From the IMG/VR virus record IMGVR_UViG_3300044971_002300, positions 1 through 43,714 of that record: a stretch of 43,714 bases of DNA; one strand, written 5' to 3'. A model generated the notes under the pieces. That model was not told the origin of the DNA and ran no database searches. It saw only the letters and a program-made list of their open reading frames with translations. A program made the position numbers and the translations under genes. Below, in pieces: positions 17,087 to 22,843 of the stretch (the stretch's first letter is position 1; each line of letters begins with the position of its first letter). The stretch is from a virus.

Positions 17087-17092
17087 TATACC
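17087..17092 (+). promoter_or_regulatory. -10-like box TATACC before the HTH gene
   Basis: TATACC lies 24 nt before the ATG at 17111, in the divergent gap at the start of a plus-strand operon. TTGGAT at 17066-17071 is a possible -35, but the 15-bp spacing is short. Confidence 0.4.
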
Positions 17093-17110
17093 TTAGCATT
17101 TAATCAAAAC

Positions 17111-17524
17111 ATGTCGAGTATGAGTTACGGGATTCGAAAGGGATTGGAGGATATCGCCCATGAACTAAAAGGTGTGCGAAACATCTTGGCGTCCATGTGG
17201 CACAGTCGGTATCAAACCCAGGAAACTGACCAGTTAAATCCTCAGGCTTTTGCTGATGAGTACATTTCTACAGAAGAATGTGCTCGTCGGCTTGGGATAT
17301 CAGATCAGACCATTCGAAATTGGATTGCTATTGGCAAGAAAAAACCTGAGAAAGGCTGGACGGAAGGACTGCATTACGTCAACGTTTCTCCTGATCCATC
17401 CAAGAAAGCGGTAATTCGTGTTCCTTGGAATCACTTGATCATGTCCTTTTCAAAAAACAAAGACATTGATCTGTCTGACTTCTATGGCAGGAAGTACCAA
17501 AGTACCCAAGAGAAACTTGAATGA
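17111..17524 (+). CDS. Helix-turn-helix DNA-binding protein
   Basis: A 137-residue protein starting at MSSMSYGIRKG. The central segment STEECARRLGISDQTIRNW (about residues 57-75) is a helix-turn-helix of the excisionase/MerR type, followed by a wing-like region ending VIRVPWNHLIMSF. The N-terminal 40 residues look helical. It opens the plus-strand operon and overlaps the next gene by 4 nt (ATGA). It is probably a regulator of phage genes, or an Xis-like factor; target unknown. Confidence 0.7.
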   Translation: MSSMSYGIRKGLEDIAHELKGVRNILASMWHSRYQTQETDQLNPQAFADEYISTEECARRLGISDQTIRNWIAIGKKKPEKGWTEGLHYVNVSPDPSKKAVIRVPWNHLIMSFSKNKDIDLSDFYGRKYQSTQEKLE

Positions 17525-18021
17525 TGTTAAATCGTTTCCATGACTTAGACCTACAGGAACTCACGGTCAAAAACTGTCAGGATCTGCTGCCCGAATCTTT
17601 GTTTAATCAGGTCCAGGACTTCCTCCCTCCTGAGGGATCGTTCGATGATTTATGCCTGCGTCGATATCTAGAAAACGTTAAAGAGTATGAAGAGGAGGAC
17701 GCCAATTCCGGCATGACATTAGCCAACCGGCTTCGCTTGGCTTTTGTTGATATGCACCCAGATACAATCTGTGGTAAATTTCCGCAAGCAGAGTTGCCTC
17801 TCAAGCGGAGATTACGGTGCGTTGCTGAGTATTTGATTCGCTCCGGAGAGTTTGATAAGCTACGGGACGAAAAAGGAAAGCTTGTCAAAAAGAGAGGGAA
17901 CCTTGGAAAACTGGTCGTTATCTACCAGCCATTGCCTAAGCTAAAAGAATCATTACTTCGACAGGGATTGGTTTCAAATGAACCGGAGAGAAAAACTGAT
18001 TCATGCAACCCTTCAGGGTGA
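17521..18021 (+). CDS. Hypothetical 166-residue protein
   Basis: Coupled to the HTH gene by ATGA. Charged, mostly helical: QVQDFLPPEGSFDDLCLRRY near residue 30, and LKRRLRCVAEYLIRSGEF near 95. The KLRDEKGKLVKKRGNLGKLV stretch could be a basic beta hairpin. No recognised family. The last 15 codons overlap the next ORF. The position next to DNA-modifying and nucleotide genes suggests an early or middle role. Confidence 0.65.
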   Translation: MMLNRFHDLDLQELTVKNCQDLLPESLFNQVQDFLPPEGSFDDLCLRRYLENVKEYEEEDANSGMTLANRLRLAFVDMHPDTICGKFPQAELPLKRRLRCVAEYLIRSGEFDKLRDEKGKLVKKRGNLGKLVVIYQPLPKLKESLLRQGLVSNEPERKTDSCNPSG

Positions 18022-18367
18022 CATGAATGAAACCAAAGGCAAGATGCTAAATCAAACCATTGATTTCATTCTTGGCGATATGGGATCAATGTACTATCAA
18101 TTTTGGCAAGTTGATGGTCCAGGGGTCATGGTATTTCAACCCCAGAGTAAAGAGCGCTCCATGTTTTACTGGACGTTAAAAGAAATTCACTCTGCTCAAG
18201 AGGAATGCGAACGAGACAATAAAGGTGATCTTGCGGAAAGCTTTAGGCGCATTTTAGAGGCCGCTCAAAAAATTGACCCTGAAGAAAAGGCGGGTTACGT
18301 CATTAATGATGATGAAGGCGTGCGTTATTTTGAGATTGATTACAACCAAATGGTGGACAAGAAGTGA
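17978..18367 (+). CDS. Hypothetical 129-residue protein
   Basis: The start is ambiguous. The ATG at 17978 overlaps the previous gene by 44 nt. An ATG at 18023, with GGGTG just upstream and directly after the previous stop, would give 114 residues. The body is an alpha/beta acidic protein (MYYQFWQVDGPGVMVFQP; ESFRRILEAAQKIDPEEK). Its stop overlaps the next gene's GTG (GTGA). No family recognised. Confidence 0.6.
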   Translation: MNRREKLIHATLQGDMNETKGKMLNQTIDFILGDMGSMYYQFWQVDGPGVMVFQPQSKERSMFYWTLKEIHSAQEECERDNKGDLAESFRRILEAAQKIDPEEKAGYVINDDEGVRYFEIDYNQMVDKK

Positions 18368-18951
18368 CGATTAGGCGGGTTACGGGCAGAAAGGAAGATC
18401 TTGAGTTGATCACCCCCACGGAGTTAATACAAGCCGCCAACATGGTTATGGGGAACATCGACCTTGATCCCGCCAGTTCCAAAGTGGCACAGCAGTTTGT
18501 GCAAGCGGATCAGTTCTTTGGTCCGCAACAAGACGGCCTTAATGCCCAGCAGTGGTTTGGGAAGGTGTATTTGTTTCCACCCAGTGGTTGTTATTTCTTT
18601 GATAAGAAACTTGACAGGTGGAAGATGACCAGGGCCTCATCCCCAACCTTGGTTTCATCTCATGCTGTTTGGTTTAGGACTCTATTCAAGAAATGGTACG
18701 CCGATGAGGTTGAGCAAGCCATCTACTTCAGCAACTGCCCTGACATGATTCGTTATGAACAGAAGATATTTGATTTTCCCATCTGCTTCTTGAAGACGGT
18801 ACCACGTTTGATCAAGAACACTAGCGAGGGAATCGGTGAGCATAAAACCTGTACTTCTTTTGTGGTTCATTTGCAACCCAAATTGAACTCGTCTGAGGCA
18901 ACGCAAAAATTTATCGATGTTTACGAGCAATTTGGCCGCGTTATCTACTGA
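18364..18951 (+). CDS. Dam-like adenine methyltransferase relative with altered active site
   Basis: A 195-residue protein with a GTG start overlapping the preceding stop. It resembles phage N6-adenine methyltransferases of the Dam (PF05869) type: ELITPTELIQAANMVMGNID near residue 15, LDPASS at about 36, an ADQFF/QDGL segment, and W-x-GKVY before the catalytic motif. In active enzymes the motif is (D/N)PP(Y/W). Here it reads LFPPSGCYFF, so the acidic/amide residue is Phe and the aromatic is Ser. The rest of the fold looks intact (RASSPTLVSSHAVWFRTL). It may be inactive, or a DNA-binding or modified-activity derivative. Confidence 0.6.
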   Translation: MTIRRVTGRKEDLELITPTELIQAANMVMGNIDLDPASSKVAQQFVQADQFFGPQQDGLNAQQWFGKVYLFPPSGCYFFDKKLDRWKMTRASSPTLVSSHAVWFRTLFKKWYADEVEQAIYFSNCPDMIRYEQKIFDFPICFLKTVPRLIKNTSEGIGEHKTCTSFVVHLQPKLNSSEATQKFIDVYEQFGRVIY

Positions 18952-18958
18952 ATTGGGT

Positions 18959-18964
18959 ATAGTT
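18959..18964 (+). promoter_or_regulatory. -10-like box TATAGT before dcd
   Basis: TATAGT starts 26 nt before the ATG at 18985, in the only noncoding gap of this operon. No -35 is seen. Confidence 0.35.
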
Positions 18965-18984
18965 AAAGACGATTAAAGGGCTTT

Positions 18985-19572
18985 ATGGGAATCCTTTGCG
19001 ACAGCGAAATCAAGAAATTTGCCCTTGAACAGGGGATGATTGAACCGTTTACAGATCGGTTAATCAACGAAGAAAGTGGGCGACGTGTTCTGAGTTACGG
19101 TTTGAGTTCTTACGGGTACGACATCCGCCTGTCCCCTAAACAGTGTCTCATCTTTGGACGCATTCAAGAAGGTGTATCAGATCCAAAGGACTTCAATCCT
19201 AAGATCCTTTCTGATTCAGCTCTCCTGGAAGACGAGAAAGGCCAATACTTCCTTCTGCCTCCCTACGGCTATTGCTTGGCAGTTGCAGAAGAGCGCCTGA
19301 AGCTTCCCCAGGATGTGACGGTAATTGCCATGGGCAAGAGCAGTTACGCACGCTCGGGCATCATTGCTAACATCACGCCCGCAGAGGCCGGTTGGGAGGG
19401 CTACCTGACCCTTGAGATCAGCAATGCCACGGGGCAATTCAATCGTATCTACGCAAACGAAGGGATCATCCAACTTCTGTTCCTTCGCGGAACTCCTTGT
19501 GAAGTTTCTTACCAGGACCGGAAAGGTAAGTACCAGAACCAGGCACAAGAAGTTGTTTACTCTAAGGCTTGA
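18985..19572 (+). CDS. dcd: dCTP deaminase
   Basis: A 195-residue member of the dCTP deaminase/dUTPase superfamily. The diagnostic stretch GKSSYARSGIIANITPAEAG (about residues 113-132), followed by WEGYLTLEISN with the catalytic Glu, matches Dcd, as do YANEGIIQLLF and SYQDRKGKYQNQ near the C-terminus. The enzyme turns dCTP into dUTP, feeding thymidylate synthesis; some relatives also hydrolyse dUTP to dUMP. It would shift the host dNTP pool for phage DNA synthesis. Length is normal for the family. Confidence 0.93.
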   Translation: MGILCDSEIKKFALEQGMIEPFTDRLINEESGRRVLSYGLSSYGYDIRLSPKQCLIFGRIQEGVSDPKDFNPKILSDSALLEDEKGQYFLLPPYGYCLAVAEERLKLPQDVTVIAMGKSSYARSGIIANITPAEAGWEGYLTLEISNATGQFNRIYANEGIIQLLFLRGTPCEVSYQDRKGKYQNQAQEVVYSKA

Positions 19573-19574
19573 GC

Positions 19575-19781
19575 ATGGATTCCAGTGACTTAGAGCAAAG
19601 GATCGATATCCTTGAGATCCTTGAAAACCAGGTTATCTTTTTAAGTAATGCGGAGCTGGCAGGCAAGCTTGCTCCTTTTAAAACAGGTAACGTCCAATGG
19701 GTTTTGAATACGCTCCAGGATTCTCTGGGGCAGATGCAAGACGCTTTGGATTTAGAAGACTTCAGCAACAACTGGAGTTAG
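19575..19781 (+). CDS. Small acidic helical protein, unknown
   Basis: A 68-residue protein from the ATG 2 nt after the dcd stop; a TTG overlapping that stop would add two residues. It is acidic, with a heptad-like N-terminus (LEQRIDILEILENQVIFL) suggesting a coiled coil. Last gene of this plus-strand run, overlapping the convergent gene by 4 nt. Function unknown. Confidence 0.6.
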   Translation: MDSSDLEQRIDILEILENQVIFLSNAELAGKLAPFKTGNVQWVLNTLQDSLGQMQDALDLEDFSNNWS

Positions 19782-20158
19782 CTAAAACCGTAAAAAGTAC
19801 CTGACTGTGGCCGGGGCTTTTTGGCGTAACCCACGCTTCCCACTGTGCCGTACTCGTCCCCCAGACTTGGAACTTCAACACCACCTATGGTGGCTTCTGA
19901 CCTGGGGGTTTCACCACGGAGGGTTGGCTCATCAATGGAAGCTTTCTGGCGGAATTTATTTGCCGCTTTTGCTGCGCTAAAGAACTTTTTAATTCCCTCT
20001 TGTTTTTCGTTTATTGGTTCTACTGTTGTTCGTTCATCTTGAGGAATTCGACGTAGGTCTGTATCGTAATTCCGTTCCGGAACAAGATCACTGATTTCCG
20101 ATCCGGAACTACCAGAATCCTGCCGTGGATCGTATGTGGGATCAAAGAATCTTGCCAT
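19778..20158 (-). CDS. Hypothetical 126-residue protein, Gly/Ser-rich
   Basis: I choose the ATG at 20158 (MARFFDPTYDPRQ) over an upstream frame that runs into the divergent gene. It appears largely disordered (DSGSSGSEISD; RGETPRSEATIGG), with one basic helix (KKFFSAAKAANKFRQK). It might be a minor virion protein: FDP-type N-termini also appear in large structural proteins here (for example AEVFDPRS in the protein at 27639-29201). A single minus-strand gene between two plus-strand runs. Confidence 0.6.
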   Translation of the reverse strand: MARFFDPTYDPRQDSGSSGSEISDLVPERNYDTDLRRIPQDERTTVEPINEKQEGIKKFFSAAKAANKFRQKASIDEPTLRGETPRSEATIGGVEVPSLGDEYGTVGSVGYAKKPRPQSGTFYGFS

Positions 20159-20194
20159 AGTATTATTGTAAAAGGAGTAATTCAAATTCTTAAT

Positions 20195-20542
20195 ATGATG
20201 CATAACGCAGCATCGTTCCTGGATGCGTTTGTCCAAGACGAAGTGAAGTGTCGCTGCTTAAGCGAAGAAGACTTTGGGCAGCCGCTCGCAAACGAAGAAA
20301 ATGATGTACCCTTATATGACATGTACAACCGTGGACTAGCGGCATGTCAACAAGGAAACGAGAGGCAGAACCTATCTTTGGCGGAAGGGCGTCGTCCGGG
20401 ACTAACGGGCTATATCCCTTCGATGGAGGAAGGTCTGGAGATGGGAGCAGCACCCAAGCCCAAAGGCTTGGTACTGGAGCTGGAGATGGTTCCAGAGAAG
20501 GAGAAGGCTCTGTCCGCAAAACGACGTGGTTTGACCCGGTGA
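20195..20542 (+). CDS. Hypothetical ORF overlapping the DUF3310 gene
   Basis: A 115-residue ORF; the second ATG at 20198 is also possible. The first 50 residues look coding (AASFLDAFVQDEVKCRCLSE). The rest overlaps the DUF3310 ORF in another frame by 199 nt and may not be real. AAGGAG at 20172-20177 is too far upstream (17 nt) for a normal ribosome site. It may be the true N-terminus of the DUF3310 protein if a -1 frameshift exists. Confidence 0.4.
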   Translation: MMHNAASFLDAFVQDEVKCRCLSEEDFGQPLANEENDVPLYDMYNRGLAACQQGNERQNLSLAEGRRPGLTGYIPSMEEGLEMGAAPKPKGLVLELEMVPEKEKALSAKRRGLTR

Positions 20543-20910
20543 ACGAGCTGAGTGATTGCCCAGGTGGTGTATGCCCCGTACCTTGGGCTAAGGGTGTCGA
20601 AGCTCTTGCCAGCTCTGAATTTTTGAGTAAGGACCGGGATTCCAACTTTCCTGGCGAGAACACTATTGAAGAACCTCCTGTTGTCCAGTCGGATGAGGTC
20701 AATCACCCCCCTCATTACAATGATGGCGGCATTGAGTGCATCGAAGCAATCGAAGCTTCTTTAACTCCAGAAGAGTTCCGTGGTTACTGTAAAGGTAACT
20801 TGATGAAATATAGCTGGCGCGAACGCATGAAGGGCGGCACTAAGTCACTGAAAAAAGCGCAGTGGTACTTAGACCGCCTTATTCAATTTGATGAAGCTCA
20901 GAACGGCTGA
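20344..20910 (+). CDS. DUF3310-family protein
   Basis: A 188-residue ORF. The last ~75 residues match DUF3310: VNHPPHYNDGGIECIEAIEA, YCKGNLMKYSWRERMKGG and LKKAQWYLDRLI. The family is widespread in phages and often annotated as a nucleotide-kinase-like protein, though its function is not established. The first ~110 residues are low-complexity Gly/Ser/Arg then acidic, and overlap another ORF; the start codon has no Shine-Dalgarno. The C-terminal domain call is firm, the N-terminus is not. Confidence 0.75.
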   Translation: MSTRKREAEPIFGGRASSGTNGLYPFDGGRSGDGSSTQAQRLGTGAGDGSREGEGSVRKTTWFDPVNELSDCPGGVCPVPWAKGVEALASSEFLSKDRDSNFPGENTIEEPPVVQSDEVNHPPHYNDGGIECIEAIEASLTPEEFRGYCKGNLMKYSWRERMKGGTKSLKKAQWYLDRLIQFDEAQNG

Positions 20911-21203
20911 AGCTCATCTTCATCCTCGTCGCCGTCGTCAAAGTAAGAACAGGCGGCGGCGAGTTCTTCCAGTTCAATATCTGTGGGTACGTCAAAATCA
21001 AGCTGAATGTTTTCGTCGGAAAGGATCTCTTTGACCGCTTGCCACTCCATCAGGCGTTGATGGTATAGGTTCAACAGGGTGACATAGAGTTCATCCCAGG
21101 TCATTTCCTTGGCCACCATCTCAGCCTTCCGCATGGAAAACTGAAGTTCCAAGGGCAGTTCAAATTCCCTGGGCTCTACTGATCTTTCCATTGCGTTTTT
21201 CAT
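20898..21203 (-). CDS. NblA-like phycobilisome degradation protein
   Basis: A 101-residue protein whose residues about 14-52 align with NblA: FELPLELQFSMRKAEMVAKE, a central Met, then LLNLYHQRLMEWQAVKEIL. This compares with the cyanobacterial pattern ELSLEQQFSIR ... LYEQM ... (Y/K)xELL. NblA is a small helical-hairpin adaptor that brings phycobilisome rods to Clp protease. Phage nblA genes are known in freshwater and marine cyanophages. Here the protein is longer than usual (~60 residues), with an acidic C-terminal tail (YFDDGDEDEDELQPF). An ATG 12 nt downstream is an alternative start. Family membership is likely but needs a profile search. Confidence 0.65.
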   Translation of the reverse strand: MKNAMERSVEPREFELPLELQFSMRKAEMVAKEMTWDELYVTLLNLYHQRLMEWQAVKEILSDENIQLDFDVPTDIELEELAAACSYFDDGDEDEDELQPF

Positions 21204-21227
21204 GGTCTTGATGAAACTATTTTAAGG

Positions 21228-21881
21228 CTAGCTGGCGAATAAAGTTTCAAGTCCTTGATCGTCAACCAACCCCCAGGGATCTTCGTCTACCTTAAACGAA
21301 TTTGCAAACTCTGCAAGGGCGTAAGGATTGATTTTTTCTTCAAGCTCTCTGATGGCCCTAACTTGATGTGGTGCAGCACTATAGTTTCGAAACGCCTTAA
21401 GCAGTACCTCTGTGGATACCCAGGGATTTGCATCAATCTCACGCAAGAACAGTTCAACCTCCTCCCTGCGCCTATCGATCAAACCACCAATAACTCGATG
21501 GTTTTCATCAAAGATCCAGTGCGAGATTTCTTCTGCAACGCCAGCCCAGTCCTCATCATTTAAGCAGTCAATGACATTGCTATAGAGAAAAGGTTTCCAT
21601 CCAATTGAATGGACAAAAGAAATTAAAGCCTGCTCAGAAGGCTCGTTTAAATGTAAGTTTAAATCCTTCAGTAAATTCTTGATTGCTTTTACTTCACAAC
21701 TCAAGTACTCAAGTGCTTTTTCTTTGGTGCACCATTGACCTTGTTTTACCGGAGAACCATCTGGGTAAAACTGAGTCCCATAGCCAATGGTGTAACGTCC
21801 TTCCTCGTCAGAAAGGAAAGCTTTCTCATTAAAGCCTTCGTATTTACGAATAAGAGCAACCGCTTCTCGCAAATCTGACAT
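21228..21881 (-). CDS. GH24 lysozyme (T4-type muramidase)
   Basis: A 217-residue phage lysozyme. Glu15 in IRKYEGFNEKAF is the expected acid catalyst, followed by DEEGRYTIGYGTQFYPDG with the conserved T-x-GYG. GGLIDRRREEVELFL near residue 140 is the late GH24 motif. It would cut the MurNAc-GlcNAc bonds of the host wall. About 60 residues beyond the catalytic domain are unassigned. No signal peptide or membrane anchor, so a holin would be needed. A perfect 8-bp hairpin abuts the start codon, which may control translation. Confidence 0.9.
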   Translation of the reverse strand: MSDLREAVALIRKYEGFNEKAFLSDEEGRYTIGYGTQFYPDGSPVKQGQWCTKEKALEYLSCEVKAIKNLLKDLNLHLNEPSEQALISFVHSIGWKPFLYSNVIDCLNDEDWAGVAEEISHWIFDENHRVIGGLIDRRREEVELFLREIDANPWVSTEVLLKAFRNYSAAPHQVRAIRELEEKINPYALAEFANSFKVDEDPWGLVDDQGLETLFAS

Positions 21882-21902
21882 GGGAGTACATCAAGTACTC
21901 CC
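21882..21902 (-). promoter_or_regulatory. Hairpin abutting the lysozyme start codon
   Basis: On the minus strand GGGAGTAC-TTGAT-GTACTCCC is immediately followed by the ATG. The stem is a perfect 8 bp with a 5-nt loop. No other Shine-Dalgarno is present, so folding should hinder initiation unless transcription starts inside it. TAGTAT at 21903-21908 is a possible -10 box. Confidence 0.6.
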
Positions 21903-21928
21903 ATACTACACACCTTAAAAATATTTTG

Positions 21929-22051
21929 TTAACGTCCTTGACCCCTTGTTTTTTTACGGCCATGATTGGGCTTTGAATTTAAACCCTGGCCTTGACGTGT
22001 TTTCTTGGGTTTGGATTCAATTTTATTGATGGTTGACTTGGGTTTTGCCAT
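21929..22051 (-). CDS. Small highly basic protein
   Basis: A 40-residue Lys/Arg/Gly/Gln-rich protein (SKPKKTRQGQGLNSKPNHGR, then KKTRGQGR). Similar short basic proteins seem frequent in cyanophages, function unknown. A nucleic-acid-binding or DNA-condensing role is plausible from charge alone. It is located directly upstream of the lysozyme leader. Confidence 0.55.
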   Translation of the reverse strand: MAKPKSTINKIESKPKKTRQGQGLNSKPNHGRKKTRGQGR

Positions 22052-22077
22052 GGTTGGAAGTGGTTGGCGTCACCACT

Positions 22078-22503
22078 TTACAGGGAAACCGAGCCCCGTG
22101 GGCGTCTATTGTTACATTGTTCTTGATGGGTTGCCCAACGAACATTTCCTGGTTCGTAATGTCCAAGATTATCAATACGATCTAAACTCATTCCTATAGG
22201 CCTCGTCCCTATATCATCAACTAATTGCTGTAAAGAGTTAAATCTAAATTCAACGTTCACATAATATCCACGGTGGCCCGTTTTACATCGATAACGAGCC
22301 TTGTAATAACTTGAACGGGTTCTTAGCATGGCCGGGTCATTTTTTACGCCTGTGCCTTTGTTTTTCGGAACTTGGCTTTTTTTGTTGCATGAACGGCACT
22401 TCCAAAGACCCTTTCTTCTTGTGTACTGATCAATGCGAATGCTTCCAGCGCATGCACAGGTTTCACAAAACACATCAACAAAACGGCTATTAGCGTTGGC
22501 CAT
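22078..22503 (-). CDS. Freestanding HNH homing endonuclease
   Basis: A 141-residue protein from the ATG at 22503. An N-terminal zinc-ribbon-like CETCACAG...CRSCNKK precedes a C-terminal HNH core of the phage type: SLDRIDNLGHYEPGNVRWAT followed by QEQCNNRR. Such enzymes nick or cut DNA and usually move as selfish elements between phage genes. TATACT lies 26 nt upstream of its start, giving it an apparent promoter of its own. Small intact open frame; likely functional. Confidence 0.85.
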   Translation of the reverse strand: MANANSRFVDVFCETCACAGSIRIDQYTRRKGLWKCRSCNKKSQVPKNKGTGVKNDPAMLRTRSSYYKARYRCKTGHRGYYVNVEFRFNSLQQLVDDIGTRPIGMSLDRIDNLGHYEPGNVRWATHQEQCNNRRPRGSVSL

Positions 22504-22523
22504 TAAATTTAAGCAACCCAAAT

Positions 22524-22529
22524 AGTATA
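22524..22529 (-). promoter_or_regulatory. -10-like box TATACT before the HNH gene
   Basis: Minus-strand TATACT starts 26 nt before the ATG at 22503, matching the spacing seen at other starts. Confidence 0.4.
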
Positions 22530-22543
22530 CCACTTAACGCTGT

Positions 22544-22843
22544 TTACCACTTCACACGGTGGCTCCAAAAGCGTGCAGACATGATGTCAGGATTTGGATC
22601 TTGGGCATTATGCCTGGCGTAATATGATTTCTTTCGTGCCTTGTCCTTGGCGGATTGGGGATTTTTACCAGCGCCCTCAACCCCCTGCTGTCCAAATCGA
22701 ACAATCTTTTCCTCCCCACCCTTACATGCTTTGACCACATGTGATTTTGTTGGGTGCCCAGGGGTGCGCCTGGGTTTGTTACAAGCCATCTTGTCTTTTG
22801 CAAGCTTTGCCGCAGACGCAGCTTTTTTCCTTTTATCAGACAT
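22544..22843 (-). CDS. Basic conserved-type protein, unknown function
   Basis: A 99-residue, strongly basic protein coupled by TAATG to the 1115-residue gene upstream. The core reads CNKPRRTPGHPTKSHVVKAC, then VRFGQQGVEGAGKNPQSA, and ends SARFWSHRVKW. I believe this is a recurrent phage/cyanophage protein family without known function. The two Cys flanking a His-containing segment could bind metal. Co-expression with a virion protein suggests a late role. Confidence 0.7.
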   Translation of the reverse strand: MSDKRKKAASAAKLAKDKMACNKPRRTPGHPTKSHVVKACKGGEEKIVRFGQQGVEGAGKNPQSAKDKARKKSYYARHNAQDPNPDIMSARFWSHRVKW

